Origin: JAUNQW01 sp043424615
GTDB taxonomy: Bacteria; Bacillota; Bacilli; Lactobacillales; Carnobacteriaceae_A
Direction: 5' to 3'
Assembly (NCBI GenBank): GCA_043424615.1
Contig: JBHWOX010000025.1
Coordinates: 41,299-105,298 of the forward strand
Length of the DNA stretch: 64,000 bases
Shown here: in pieces, positions 8,569 to 18,241 of the stretch
Position numbering within the stretch: the first letter of the stretch is position 1
Layout of the letters: the number at the start of each line of letters is the position of its first letter
The notes under the pieces: model-generated
The model's input: only the letters and a program-made list of their open reading frames with translations
Told to the model about the DNA's origin: nothing
Database searches by the model: none
Translations under genes and position numbers: made by a program

Positions 8569-9432
8569 TTACTCTCGATCTTTATCGCGGTGGGTCACAT
8601 TGACCGAATAACCGGCAGCCTGGTATTTTTGAGCCAGACGTTCGGTCAAGGCCACCGATCGATGCTTGCCTCCCGTACAACCGATGGCGAGGGTAAGATT
8701 GGATTTGCCTTCTTTCTTGTAGCGAGGGAGTAAAAAATCGAGTAAGTCAGTAAATTTTTCATAAAATTCTTGGGTATCCGCTTGGTCCATGACATATTCA
8801 TAAACCTCATCATCCAAGCCCGTTTTGGGGCGGAGTTCTTTAATGTAATGCGGATTGGGTAAAAAACGTACATCCATGACCAAGTCTGCATCTACTGGCA
8901 GGGCATGCTTGAAGCCAAAGGATAAGAAATTCACGCAAAATTTCTGATCTTGATCAGATGAAAATTTTTGCATCAAACGCTGTCTCAACGTCCGAGAATT
9001 CATATCGGTAGTGTCAATGACGATGTCCGCTTGGCTTTTAATATCTGCTAGCAGTTCTTTTTCTTTCAAAATTCCATCAGTTACTCGCCCCTGGGTGGAT
9101 AGGGGATGAGAACGGCGAGTTTCTTTATAACGAGAAACCAAGCATAATTCTGAAGCTTCTAAAAACAAAATAGTCGGTTGAATCTTCAAGTGCTCAAAAC
9201 TGGAATCCAAAATAGATTTGAAATCATCAAAAAACTCTCTGGCCCGTAAATCAATCACCATGGCCACCTTATTAAATTCATCCGAATGCTCGAATAAATC
9301 TAAAAAAGTAGGGATGAGAGCTGGGGGAAGATTGTCAACACAATAATACCCCATGTCTTCAAAACATTGCATGGCGACTGTTTTTCCTGCACCGCTTAAC
9401 CCAGAAATAATAACTGCTTGTAGATCAGCCAT
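8569..9432 (-). CDS. rapZ: RapZ/YvcJ P-loop nucleotide-binding protein
   Basis: A 287-residue nucleotide-binding protein. The Walker A motif GLSGAGKT lies near residue 13, followed by DNLPPALI, and the C-terminal half carries IGCTGGKHRSVA. In E. coli the relative RapZ controls GlmS mRNA through small RNAs; in Bacillus YvcJ affects competence, so the role here is open. First gene of the rapZ-yvcK-whiA unit, ending 16 bases before yvcK. The 74 bases between it and the phosphoglucomutase gene upstream show no clear terminator. Confidence 0.94.
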   Translation of the reverse strand: MADLQAVIISGLSGAGKTVAMQCFEDMGYYCVDNLPPALIPTFLDLFEHSDEFNKVAMVIDLRAREFFDDFKSILDSSFEHLKIQPTILFLEASELCLVSRYKETRRSHPLSTQGRVTDGILKEKELLADIKSQADIVIDTTDMNSRTLRQRLMQKFSSDQDQKFCVNFLSFGFKHALPVDADLVMDVRFLPNPHYIKELRPKTGLDDEVYEYVMDQADTQEFYEKFTDLLDFLLPRYKKEGKSNLTLAIGCTGGKHRSVALTERLAQKYQAAGYSVNVTHRDKDRE

Positions 9433-9506
9433 TCCATTCCCCTCTTTTCTTTAAGCACTAATTCTAACATCTTACCATTGATTAGCAGAGCTTTCAATTG
9501 ATTGCT

Positions 9507-11231
9507 TTAGCGATCAGCTTGGATGAGCGCCTGGCAGCTGGCTTGAAGTTTTTTTAATTTATCTTGGGCAGCTGGCAAATCGCTTGAACGAACACTCAGA
9601 TAGGTTTTAATTTTTGGTTCCGTTCCACTTGGCCGCCAAGCAATCCAAGAGCCATCTTCCAAGAAATATTTTAACACGTTGGATGAGGGACTATCGATGG
9701 CCCCTATTTCTTTTCCTTGGGCATCATACACTTTTAAGGCCCGGTAGTCCTCCCATTTTTGAACGTTGATACCGGCAAAATCTGACGGAACGTCTTCTCT
9801 CAATCCCTCTAACAAGGACTGAATTTGAGCCTGACCTTGGGCTCCAGGCATCTGAACGGACAAGGTTTTATCAAGATAATAGCCATATTGTTCATAAAGT
9901 TCTTGCAAACGATTAGTCAAATTTTTCCCTTTTGATTTACAAACAGCGGCCATCTCACTAATTAAGAGCAGGGCTTGTATAGCGTCTTTATCGCGGACAA
10001 AGGGTTGGATTAAAAAACCATAACTTTCCTCAAAACCAAATAAAAAGCTAGCTTCTTGACTGTCTTCAAAAGATTGAATTTTATCGGCAATAAATTTAAA
10101 GCCGGTCAGGACATTATCTGTTTGGATCCCATAATCTTTAGCAATCTCCGCTGGCAGTTCACCTGAAACCAGGGACTTCACCAAGCGAGCCTGCTGGTCA
10201 AGGACGCCTTCAGCCTGCTGACGGTTTAAGATATAATCCACCATCAAGGCAGCCATTTGATTCCCATTCAGGAGGTCATAGTTTCCTTGATCATTTAAGA
10301 CAGCCAAGCCAAGACGGTCGGCATCTGGATCAGTAGCCAAGAGGATATCCGCTTGCTGTTGGTGTCCTAAATCAATGGCTAAGTCAAAAGCAGCAGCTTC
10401 TTCCGGATTGGGAGACTTAACCGTTGAAAAATCAGGGTCAGCGACCATTTGCTCTTCCACCAGGTGAAGTTGGCTAAAACCGGCTTGCTGGAGGGCTTTT
10501 TTCCCTACCATCCCTCCCGCTCCATGGAGAGGGGTGAGCACGATGGACAAGTCTCTCGCCACTTGCGGATCAAGCTGAGCATTGACAGTCTTTAAAGCCT
10601 GTAGGTAAGGCTGGTCAACTTGCTCTGCTATTTCCTTCACCCAACCGTTTTCAATCAAATCAGCATAGGGCTGGCATTCTAATTCAAGTTCGTGATCAAT
10701 GTCTTGAATAAAACGGGTCAATTCTTCTGCCTCTTCCGGACCGATTTGCCCACCGGTCTGATTGTAAACCTTATAGCCATTGTAATTGGGTGGGTTATGG
10801 CTAGCCGTAATCATAATGCCAGCAAAACATTTTAAATAGCGAACAGCAAAAGATAATTCAGGAGTGGGACGCAAACTTTCAAAAACATAAGTCACAATCC
10901 CTGCCTGCCCTAAAATTTGTGCGGCCTGCTGGGCAAATGTTTGGGAAAAATGGCGGTTATCATAAGCGATGACTACCCCTTGCTGGACAGGCTCTTCACC
11001 CTGGGCTAAGATCCAATGAGCCAATCCTTGGCTGGCCTTACGCACCGTGTAAACGTTCATGCGGTTGGTGCCTGCTCCAATAATTCCTCTCATACCAGCC
11101 GTCCCAAAAGATAGGTCGTGGCTAAAGGCTTCTTCCGCTTCTTCTTCATTTAGAGCATTGAGATTTTCTTTTTCAAATTGATTTAAGTCAGGATGGGTTT
11201 TCCATTCCTTATATTTATCTTGCCAAGTCAT
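9507..11231 (-). CDS. pgcA: Phosphoglucomutase / phosphomannomutase (PgcA type)
   Basis: Interconverts glucose 6-phosphate and glucose 1-phosphate, feeding the UDP-glucose made by GalU (16365-17237) into wall polymers and glycolipids. The 574 residues match the alpha-phosphohexomutase family: phosphoserine loop in ITASHNPP near residue 145, metal loop DPDADRLG, sugar loop GFEESYG and phosphate-binding RPSGTEPK near the C-terminus. Strong in the first ATG at 11231. It is separated from ppk by a terminator and probably has its own promoter in the 11232-11312 gap. Phosphomannomutase activity cannot be excluded. Confidence 0.94.
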   Translation of the reverse strand: MTWQDKYKEWKTHPDLNQFEKENLNALNEEEAEEAFSHDLSFGTAGMRGIIGAGTNRMNVYTVRKASQGLAHWILAQGEEPVQQGVVIAYDNRHFSQTFAQQAAQILGQAGIVTYVFESLRPTPELSFAVRYLKCFAGIMITASHNPPNYNGYKVYNQTGGQIGPEEAEELTRFIQDIDHELELECQPYADLIENGWVKEIAEQVDQPYLQALKTVNAQLDPQVARDLSIVLTPLHGAGGMVGKKALQQAGFSQLHLVEEQMVADPDFSTVKSPNPEEAAAFDLAIDLGHQQQADILLATDPDADRLGLAVLNDQGNYDLLNGNQMAALMVDYILNRQQAEGVLDQQARLVKSLVSGELPAEIAKDYGIQTDNVLTGFKFIADKIQSFEDSQEASFLFGFEESYGFLIQPFVRDKDAIQALLLISEMAAVCKSKGKNLTNRLQELYEQYGYYLDKTLSVQMPGAQGQAQIQSLLEGLREDVPSDFAGINVQKWEDYRALKVYDAQGKEIGAIDSPSSNVLKYFLEDGSWIAWRPSGTEPKIKTYLSVRSSDLPAAQDKLKKLQASCQALIQADR

Positions 11232-11312
11232 GACTTGCCTCTTTCTATATATATTCTTAAAAGCATTCGTAAGCTATTATATCACAGCCTTTAAGAGCCT
11301 TGGATCATTATG

Positions 11313-11363
11313 AAAAAAACTCCCCAACCGATCCGCATGACAAGCGGCTCTCGATTGGAGGAG
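11313..11363 (-). terminator. Terminator after ppk
   Basis: A long imperfect stem from ACTCCTCCAATCGAGAGCC to its partner near GGTTGGGGAGT, followed on the minus strand by seven T. It ends the ppx-ppk transcript before pgcA. Confidence 0.85.
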
Positions 11364-11396
11364 TCTTGCAAGGAACTCAAAAAATTAAGCCCTTTT

Positions 11397-13634
11397 TTAT
11401 TTTCTTAATATTTTTTCAGTCAAGCGTTCAAACCAATTACGTTTCATGACTTTAGGTTGTTTTTCTTTTTTACCAGCGGTTTTGATAAAGAGTGTCTTTT
11501 GAGCACCAATTTCTTTTTCACCCGCTGGCGCCTGATTTTTCTCATAACTACCATGCTCATTCAGCTGCCAAGATTTATAATTATCAGCGAGATAAAGTTT
11601 TAAGATATTGATTAAACGGCTTCTGAATTGATCCTTATGAATAGGGAAAGCCAATTCTACTCGGCGGCTCAAATTACGAGTCATCATATCCGCAGAAGAC
11701 AAGTAAATTTTGTGGTCGCCATTGTTATTGAAATAATAAATCCGAGTATGTTCTAAGAACCGACCTACAATGGATCGAACCGTAATCGTTTCACTCAATC
11801 CTGGAACACCCGGTATTAAACAACAAATGCCCCGGATGATTAAATCAATTTTTACTCCGGCCTGGCTGGCTTCATATAACTTTTTGATGTATTGCTTGTC
11901 AGTCAGAGAATTCATTTTAGCAACGATATGACCATTACCGAATTTTTTCTGATTTTCAATCTCCGTATCAATTTTATCCATAAAGGTGTTACGTAATTCG
12001 AATGGCGACACATGTAAGTGGTTGTAGTCTGGCCGTTCTGAATAGCCAGATAAGAAGTTAAAGAAATTGAAAACATCTTCGGCTAAGGCTTCTTCTGAAC
12101 TCATCAATCCCAAGTCAGTGTATTGGCGAGCCGTTTTATCATTATAGTTACCTGTTCCCAAGTGGAAGTAACGTTTGTATCCGTCTGCTTTTTTCTTTAC
12201 CACCAGGGTGGCTTTGGAGTGAGTTTTTAACTCTTTCACCCCGTAAATAACATGAACACCGGCTTCTTCTAATTCAGTTGCCCAGACCACATTATTTTGT
12301 TCGTCGAAGCGAGCTTTCAACTCTACCAAGACCGTCACTTGAATGCCGGCTTTAGCTGCTTTTTTCAAATTGCTGATGAGCGGAGAATCATTAGATACCC
12401 GGTAAAGGGTTTGTTTGATGGATACCGTGTTAGGGTCTTTAGCCGCTTCAGCAACCAATTCGATGACCGGATCAAAAGAGTCGAACGGATGGTGGAGTAA
12501 GAATTCTTCCCCTTCATCCATCAATTCGAACATATCCCTTTCGTGCAGAAGAGTAGGATAGTAAGGATCAAAATCAGGATAACCCGCCTCCGGATGGCGG
12601 TTCACAATATCAGATCGCAAGCCCCACAGATAGTCGAGGTCTAGAGGCCCATCGAGGGCATAGAGATTTTGCTCATCCAAATTCAGCTCTTCCATGAGGA
12701 AGGCGACATCTTTTACAATTTCTTCAGAAGCGTGGCGGCTATCAATTTCAAGACGCACCGCTACCCCATTTTCACGTCGCTCGAGATAGTTTTCAATGAC
12801 ATGGAGTAAGTCTTCGGCCCCTTGCTCATAAATCTCAGCATCAGCATTACGAGAAATGCGGAAGTTGAACGTATATTCAATATCATAGCCTTTGAATAAT
12901 TTATCAATATTGAGCTTGACGATTTCCTCTAATAAAACTAGGGTCTTCGTTTCGGCTTGCTCGTCTAAAATATAATAACGATCCAATAATTTAGGCAGTG
13001 GGATGATGGCCACAAAGGGATCCCCATCCTTCTCCAAGCGAGCCAATAAGTGGATGGCTTCATTCTCTAGCTTAGGAAAAGGACGGTAGGCATCAACAGC
13101 AAAAGGAGTAATCGCCATTTCAATTTTTTCTTCAAATATCTTTTCGGCTTCTTTTTTCTCTTCAGCTGTCAATTCTTCAGCCGTCCGGTGGGCAATGCCA
13201 AAGACTTCTTCAACTTCTTTCATTTTTTCTTTGTAAAGTTGGTATTGGTAGGCGACGATGCCTTCGTTTTTCTTAGCAATTTCTTCTAATTGTTTACTCG
13301 CCGGCCATTGTTTCTTAGAATCTTTTTCATTCTTGCCATACTTGACCTGGTCTTGTAAACCAGCCACCCGCACCCGGATAAATTCGTCCAAATTGGTCGA
13401 ACCAATAGCTAAAAAGGTCAGCTGCTCAGCCAATGGGTTATGGTCATCTTCGGCTTCAGCAATCACACGTTCGTTGAAATCTAGCCAAGACAATTCACGG
13501 TTTTGATATAAATCAGGGTTGTCTAAATCTTCAACTTTTGTTGCTGATGGGTTGGGATTTAAACTGTCCCCCTGAGTTTGAAGGCTCCTTGATTCTTGAG
13601 TTTGTTTCACATCTTTAGATTGTTGTTCAGCCAT
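11397..13634 (-). CDS. ppk: Polyphosphate kinase 1
   Basis: Makes inorganic polyphosphate from ATP, reversibly. I start at MAEQQSK (13634) behind GAAGGGGATAG; an in-frame extension to 13679 lacks support. The 745-residue product has the N-terminal LYQNRELSWLDFNERV signature after a polar lead of about 40 residues, the central NPNTVSIKQTLYR segment, the phosphohistidine region ELKTHSKATLVV and the second histidine in RYFHLGTGNYN. The C-terminus is a basic tail. It follows ppx by 86 bases, so synthesis and breakdown of polyphosphate are encoded together. The phosphate regulon lies 10 kb away. Confidence 0.95.
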   Translation of the reverse strand: MAEQQSKDVKQTQESRSLQTQGDSLNPNPSATKVEDLDNPDLYQNRELSWLDFNERVIAEAEDDHNPLAEQLTFLAIGSTNLDEFIRVRVAGLQDQVKYGKNEKDSKKQWPASKQLEEIAKKNEGIVAYQYQLYKEKMKEVEEVFGIAHRTAEELTAEEKKEAEKIFEEKIEMAITPFAVDAYRPFPKLENEAIHLLARLEKDGDPFVAIIPLPKLLDRYYILDEQAETKTLVLLEEIVKLNIDKLFKGYDIEYTFNFRISRNADAEIYEQGAEDLLHVIENYLERRENGVAVRLEIDSRHASEEIVKDVAFLMEELNLDEQNLYALDGPLDLDYLWGLRSDIVNRHPEAGYPDFDPYYPTLLHERDMFELMDEGEEFLLHHPFDSFDPVIELVAEAAKDPNTVSIKQTLYRVSNDSPLISNLKKAAKAGIQVTVLVELKARFDEQNNVVWATELEEAGVHVIYGVKELKTHSKATLVVKKKADGYKRYFHLGTGNYNDKTARQYTDLGLMSSEEALAEDVFNFFNFLSGYSERPDYNHLHVSPFELRNTFMDKIDTEIENQKKFGNGHIVAKMNSLTDKQYIKKLYEASQAGVKIDLIIRGICCLIPGVPGLSETITVRSIVGRFLEHTRIYYFNNNGDHKIYLSSADMMTRNLSRRVELAFPIHKDQFRSRLINILKLYLADNYKSWQLNEHGSYEKNQAPAGEKEIGAQKTLFIKTAGKKEKQPKVMKRNWFERLTEKILRK

Positions 13635-13720
13635 AACTATCCCCTTCTTGAAAAATATTTTGCACTTTAAAGATAGCACATTTTTGCTTAGTATGGGGGA
13701 TATTGGGCCTTTTTTTACAT

Positions 13721-15265
13721 TTAATTTACATTCTCATTAAAGACAATAGTCAAATCTCCATTTAAAAAACGTTCCACATGATTTTTTTGCTTGTTGGCCC
13801 GGTAAGATTCTGCAATCAAGTCCCCAGAATAGTCCACATAGAGGGTGAAATCCCCATCATCATGGGCTTCCAAGGACATGTTTTGAACATGGTTGACCTG
13901 GGCATCATTTAAAGCTTCAGAGAATTTGACAATGCCACCAAAATACATGATTCGTTCTAATTCGACTGAACTGAACCAGCTTTGAAAATCTTCAATATAT
14001 TGCTTATATAAAGATTTGTTCTTAAAGGAAGCAATCAGGGCAATGGTGACCCGTTCTTTTTGGTTAAAGCCGGACATAGAAATGTTAGAAAGAACATAAA
14101 AAGTATGTTGAGACCAACCATCATCCTCAATATATTTACCCACATAATACAAGATCGTTCCATAATAGAGTAAACGTATCTCTTTATCCGACAAACGAAG
14201 AATGTTATTCCGTTCTAATTCTCTGATAAATAAGTCTGCAATAATAAAGCGCTGGTTAACCGCGTAAGAGGATACTCGATATTTGCGTGCGATACGCACT
14301 ATACTTTGGCCGGGAATATCGCTTAAACCGTAAGGATGGTCATAGCTTTGATTAATATAATGCATGATAAAACCTTCACGCAAACCCCGATGAGAAATAT
14401 AAAGATTTTTAGAGTTGGACACACTCATGATTTGCTGGAAGACAAGATTGGCGGGAACAATGGTATCTTTCCGTTCTTTAGACAAGCCATCTAAATCATC
14501 CAAATCGCTCATCGTTCGCGAACAGAAAATATCCAAGGTTTCATTGATATCGGCTTGTGACATCCGGTAGCCATGGATACCAGCAATGGGGTAATTATTC
14601 GCCCGCTGGTGGACTTCAGCAATATTACGGACAGACCCCCCAATACCTACTAAAGCTAGGCCACTGTCTTGTAGAAAATCAATCTCTTCCAGCTGTTTTT
14701 TTATAAATTTACGCGCTTTTTTTAAGGCTTTTTCGTCATTATGTTCAACCGATGAAAAGAATTTTTCCTTCAAGGTGACTGCTCCAAAAGGCAAGGAAAT
14801 TGTTTCTAACGGCCGGTCGTGTTCGTAAAGAACTAACTCGGTGGAGCCTCCCCCTATATCAATCGAGATACCCTTTTTGAAATTCATGGTGTGGCGGATG
14901 GCATAGTTTCCATAATAAGCTTCCTCTTCCCCGCTCAAGACACGGAGGGAAATTCCAGTCAACTTTTCCACTTTTTCTTTAATGTCATCCACATTGCTCG
15001 ACAAACGAATGGCTGCTGTCGCCACAAAGAAGATTTCTTCCACATCAAACTGCTCAATAACCGCCATGAAGCGGTCGAGGGTTTGCAGAAGAATGCGGAT
15101 ACCCTCATCATTCATCTGGCCGTCCTCTTCTAAATAAAGAGCTAAACGAGCTGGAACCTTAATATTTTGCATTTCACTGACATTGAAATAACGATCACAG
15201 GAAAAAATTACTAATCGCACGGTGTTAGACCCGATATCGACCAAGGCCAAACGAACGTCTTGCAT
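13721..15265 (-). CDS. ppx: Exopolyphosphatase / guanosine pentaphosphate phosphatase family
   Basis: Removes terminal phosphate from polyphosphate or pppGpp. The 514 residues show the ASKHA phosphate motifs DIGSNTVRLVIF near residue 12 and IDIGGGSTELVLYE near 140, then a helical C-terminal HD-like half typical of Ppx. I start at the ATG at 15265 because AAAGGGAG is 8 bases upstream; a GTG three codons earlier would overlap that site. Cotranscribed with ppk. Which substrate it prefers cannot be read from sequence. Confidence 0.92.
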   Translation of the reverse strand: MQDVRLALVDIGSNTVRLVIFSCDRYFNVSEMQNIKVPARLALYLEEDGQMNDEGIRILLQTLDRFMAVIEQFDVEEIFFVATAAIRLSSNVDDIKEKVEKLTGISLRVLSGEEEAYYGNYAIRHTMNFKKGISIDIGGGSTELVLYEHDRPLETISLPFGAVTLKEKFFSSVEHNDEKALKKARKFIKKQLEEIDFLQDSGLALVGIGGSVRNIAEVHQRANNYPIAGIHGYRMSQADINETLDIFCSRTMSDLDDLDGLSKERKDTIVPANLVFQQIMSVSNSKNLYISHRGLREGFIMHYINQSYDHPYGLSDIPGQSIVRIARKYRVSSYAVNQRFIIADLFIRELERNNILRLSDKEIRLLYYGTILYYVGKYIEDDGWSQHTFYVLSNISMSGFNQKERVTIALIASFKNKSLYKQYIEDFQSWFSSVELERIMYFGGIVKFSEALNDAQVNHVQNMSLEAHDDGDFTLYVDYSGDLIAESYRANKQKNHVERFLNGDLTIVFNENVN

Positions 15266-15337
15266 GCTAGCCACTCCCTTTCGTATAGTTCTATCTTATG
15301 AAAAAATGTGAAAAATAAAAAGCACAATGTCTGGCAA

Positions 15338-15372
15338 TAAAAAAAGAGGAATTTAATGATAAAATTCCTCTT
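15338..15372 (-). terminator. Terminator after trxB
   Basis: Eleven-bp stem AAGAGGAATTT/AAATTCCTCTT (15344-15354 with 15362-15372). On the minus strand this is followed by TTTTTTTATTG. It lies between the stop of trxB and the start of ppx and closes the galU-trxB unit. Confidence 0.85.
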
Positions 15373-15415
15373 GGCTTATCTCAGCCGCTAATGGCAAGCA
15401 TATTTTCCTTAAGCC

Positions 15416-16342
15416 CTATAAGTTTTGAATATAATTGTAAGCTTCATAGCCGGCGATAGAACCGTCTCCAACTGCTGTGGCTACTTGACGCAAAGGAGTT
15501 TGGCGGACATCACCAATAGCAAAAATACCCGCTTGAGCCGTTTGCATTCTTTCATCCGTTATAATCCAACCGGCATCATCTGTAATATCTAAGTTGGCAA
15601 AAATTTCTGAATTGGGAACATGGCCGATATAGACGAAGACCCCGTCGGTCGCTAGACTGGATCGTTCTCCTGTGTCTAAATGGTGGAGCTGGACTTCTCC
15701 GACTCGCCCTTCACCATTAATCTCTTCCACTGCTGTATTCCAAATAAAATCAACCTTATCGTTCTTAAAGGCACGATCTTGAAGAATTTCCTGAGCTTTG
15801 AGCTGGTCACGGCGGTGAATGATCGTCACTCGGCTAGCAAATTGGGTCAAATAAGTCCCTTCTTCAACCGCGCTATCGCCGCCTCCCACGACCACAATCT
15901 CTTTATCACGGAAAAAGGCGCCATCACAAACCGCGCAATAAGACACTCCCCGCCCTTGGAATTCTTCTTCACCTGGAATTCCCAGCTTCTTGTTTTCACT
16001 TCCGGTCGCGATGATTACCGCTTTAGCCTGGTAGGTATTTTTGCTTGTTTGGACTTCTTTTATATCGCCTTTATTTTCAAGCTTTTGTACGGCTTCATTT
16101 TTGAATTGACTGCCAAACTGCAGGGCTGATTGGTACATTTCTTGAGCCAGATCAACCCCTGCAATGGATGAAAAACCGGTATAATTTTCAATTTTTTCGG
16201 TGTTATTCAACTGCCCCCCGGCAAGTCCTGAATCTAATATTAATGTTTTTAAGTCGGAGCGTGAAGCGTAAAGAGCAGCCGTTAATCCCCCGGGCCCTGC
16301 TCCAATGACAATCACATCATAAGTTGTATCCGTCTGTTCCAT
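15416..16342 (-). CDS. trxB: Thioredoxin-disulfide reductase
   Basis: FAD enzyme that uses NADPH to reduce thioredoxin. The 308 residues carry the FAD-binding VIVIGAGPGGLTAALYASR, the redox pair CAVC near residue 136, the NADPH fold VVGGGDSAVEEGTYL with HRRDQL, and the C-terminal FAIGDVRQTPLRQVATA. Full length and unremarkable. It lies 22 bases after galU and ends in a clear terminator. A ferredoxin-NADP reductase paralog lacks CxxC, so trxB is secure. Confidence 0.96.
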   Translation of the reverse strand: MEQTDTTYDVIVIGAGPGGLTAALYASRSDLKTLILDSGLAGGQLNNTEKIENYTGFSSIAGVDLAQEMYQSALQFGSQFKNEAVQKLENKGDIKEVQTSKNTYQAKAVIIATGSENKKLGIPGEEEFQGRGVSYCAVCDGAFFRDKEIVVVGGGDSAVEEGTYLTQFASRVTIIHRRDQLKAQEILQDRAFKNDKVDFIWNTAVEEINGEGRVGEVQLHHLDTGERSSLATDGVFVYIGHVPNSEIFANLDITDDAGWIITDERMQTAQAGIFAIGDVRQTPLRQVATAVGDGSIAGYEAYNYIQNL

Positions 16343-16364
16343 AAAAACCTCCTGTCACATTTTT

Positions 16365-17237
16365 CTATAAGCGGTCGGCTGTTTCAATAATAAAAGAAGT
16401 CAAATGGTCACGATAATCGTCCTGAGTCAACCCATACTCTAAGATAGTTTGCAGATAACCGATTTTTGCTCCCACATCATAGCGTTTGCCCTTGAAATTC
16501 AAGGCAAAAACACGCTGGGTTTGGTTCAATCGGTCTATCGCATCCGTTAATTGAATTTCATTGCCCTTGCCTCGCTCTTGAGTTTCAAGTAGGTCAAAAA
16601 TTTCTGGCGTCAGCAAGTAGCGGCCAATGATGGCTAAATTAGACGGTGCTTCTGCAGGGTCTGGTTTCTCCACAAAACGATTGACATGGTAAAGCTGGTC
16701 TGAATATTGACCTTCAGGATCAATCACACCATAAGAAGATGTCTCTTCTTTTGGAACTTCCATGACCGCTAGGGTAGACGCATGAGTTTCATCGTAGGCG
16801 TTCATGAGTTGTTTAGTGATGGGAATATCGTCCACCATTAAGTCATCCCCCAGCATGACGACAAAAGGCTCATTGCCGACAAAGGCTTTAGCCTGTAAAA
16901 CCGCATGACCCAAGCCTTCAGGATACGATTGGCGGACAAAATAAAGATTCGTCCCAGTCGTTCCTCTGACTAAATCCAATAAGTCATCCTGTTGGTGACG
17001 GTACAAATAGTCTTCCATTTCAGGGTTTGAATCAAAATGGTCTTCAATAGCTCGTTTATTCTTTCCTGTAATAATGAGGATATCTTCAATTCCCGATTCA
17101 ATCGCTTCTTCCACTATAAATTGAATGGTTGGCTTATTTATAATCGGTAGCATTTCCTTGGCCAAGGCTTTGGTTGCTGGTAAGAAACGGGTCCCCAAGC
17201 CTGCTGCTGGAATCACTGCTTTTTTTACTTTGCTCAT
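16365..17237 (-). CDS. galU: UTP-glucose-1-phosphate uridylyltransferase
   Basis: Makes UDP-glucose from UTP and glucose 1-phosphate for glycolipid, teichoic acid or capsule synthesis. The 290 residues start KKAVIPAAGLGTRFLPATKA (the nucleotide loop), followed by KEMLPIINKPTIQ, GLGHAVLQA, VMLGDDLM and FVEKP, all diagnostic of GalU. Together with pgcA it forms the glucose 6-phosphate to UDP-glucose route. trxB follows after 22 bases. Upstream lies the lgt terminator, so it is likely to have its own promoter in the 17238-17320 stretch. Confidence 0.96.
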   Translation of the reverse strand: MSKVKKAVIPAAGLGTRFLPATKALAKEMLPIINKPTIQFIVEEAIESGIEDILIITGKNKRAIEDHFDSNPEMEDYLYRHQQDDLLDLVRGTTGTNLYFVRQSYPEGLGHAVLQAKAFVGNEPFVVMLGDDLMVDDIPITKQLMNAYDETHASTLAVMEVPKEETSSYGVIDPEGQYSDQLYHVNRFVEKPDPAEAPSNLAIIGRYLLTPEIFDLLETQERGKGNEIQLTDAIDRLNQTQRVFALNFKGKRYDVGAKIGYLQTILEYGLTQDDYRDHLTSFIIETADRL

Positions 17238-17320
17238 TCTTTTCCTCCAATCCTACTTATCTTTATAATAGTATCAATATTAGTGGTATTTCTCAATTCC
17301 TGAAATCCTTTCAGATCAAA

Positions 17321-17362
17321 TTAAAAAGTTATGGTGAGAAGGAAATCTTCCCGACCATAACT
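17321..17362 (-). terminator. Terminator after hprK-lgt
   Basis: Nine-bp stem AGTTATGGT/ACCATAACT (17327-17335 with 17354-17362) followed by TTTTTAA on the minus strand. It lies between lgt and galU. Confidence 0.8.
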
Positions 17363-17386
17363 CTAAACTTGCTTTTCTCTTTTAAC

Positions 17387-18241
17387 TTACTGGATGTTTC
17401 GTTTTTCTTCCGGTTTCAATCCCTCCTGATAAGCGGGTAATGGCGGATAAGTATTCATACGGCGGTAGACCATGGTAGCAATGGCGCCTATAAAAAGGAA
17501 GGCGGATAAAACTTGAGAGACGCGGATGGGCGTATTGAAAAAGTATAGGCTGTCCGTCCGCATGCCTTCGATAAAGAAACGACCAAAGGAATACCAGCTA
17601 ATATAAATTAAAGCGACTTCCCCTCTTTTCAACCAACCGTCCTGCCGTCTGAGAATTAAAATGACAATCAGACCAATGATATTCCAGCTGGATTCATACA
17701 GAAAGGTCGGATGGTAGTAGGTCCCATTAATGTTCATTTGCTCAATAATAGCAGAAGGCAGGTGTAAGCCTTCTAAAAATTCCCGATTCACCGGCCCACC
17801 ATGAGCTTCTTGGTTGACAAAATTTCCCCAACGCCCAATTGCCTGAGCCAGCATGACGCTCGGAGCTAAGATATCTAAACTTAACCAGATGGGCATCTTG
17901 TTGTGGCGGCAATACCAAATCAGAGTCAGCCCTCCAGCAATTAAGCCCCCATAAATGGCAATCCCTCCTTGCCAGATAGCAATAATTTCAGCCGGATGCT
18001 GGAGGTAGTAGTCTAATTCAAATAAGACATAATACAGCCGGGCCCCGATGAAACCGATGGGAATCACCCAAATGGCCATATCCACTATATAATCTTCATG
18101 AAAGCCGAGTCGTTCGGCTTCACGGCTGGCCATGGTCAATCCAATAAAGATGCCAATGGCGATAATAATCCCATACCAAGCGATGGACAAGGGACCAATT
18201 TCGATGGCAATGGGATTGATGGCTTGTATCAAATGTGCCAC
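17387..18241 (-). CDS. lgt: Prolipoprotein diacylglyceryl transferase
   Basis: Membrane enzyme that attaches diacylglycerol to the lipobox cysteine of prolipoproteins such as PstS (28603-29607). The 284 residues have about seven hydrophobic segments, the Lgt signature GRWGNFVNQEAHG near residue 136, and a YESSWN segment. The start is GTG at 18241, which shares its first base with the hprK stop (TAGTG), so the two are translationally coupled. The hprK-lgt pairing is conserved in Firmicutes. Confidence 0.95.
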   Translation of the reverse strand: MAHLIQAINPIAIEIGPLSIAWYGIIIAIGIFIGLTMASREAERLGFHEDYIVDMAIWVIPIGFIGARLYYVLFELDYYLQHPAEIIAIWQGGIAIYGGLIAGGLTLIWYCRHNKMPIWLSLDILAPSVMLAQAIGRWGNFVNQEAHGGPVNREFLEGLHLPSAIIEQMNINGTYYHPTFLYESSWNIIGLIVILILRRQDGWLKRGEVALIYISWYSFGRFFIEGMRTDSLYFFNTPIRVSQVLSAFLFIGAIATMVYRRMNTYPPLPAYQEGLKPEEKRNIQ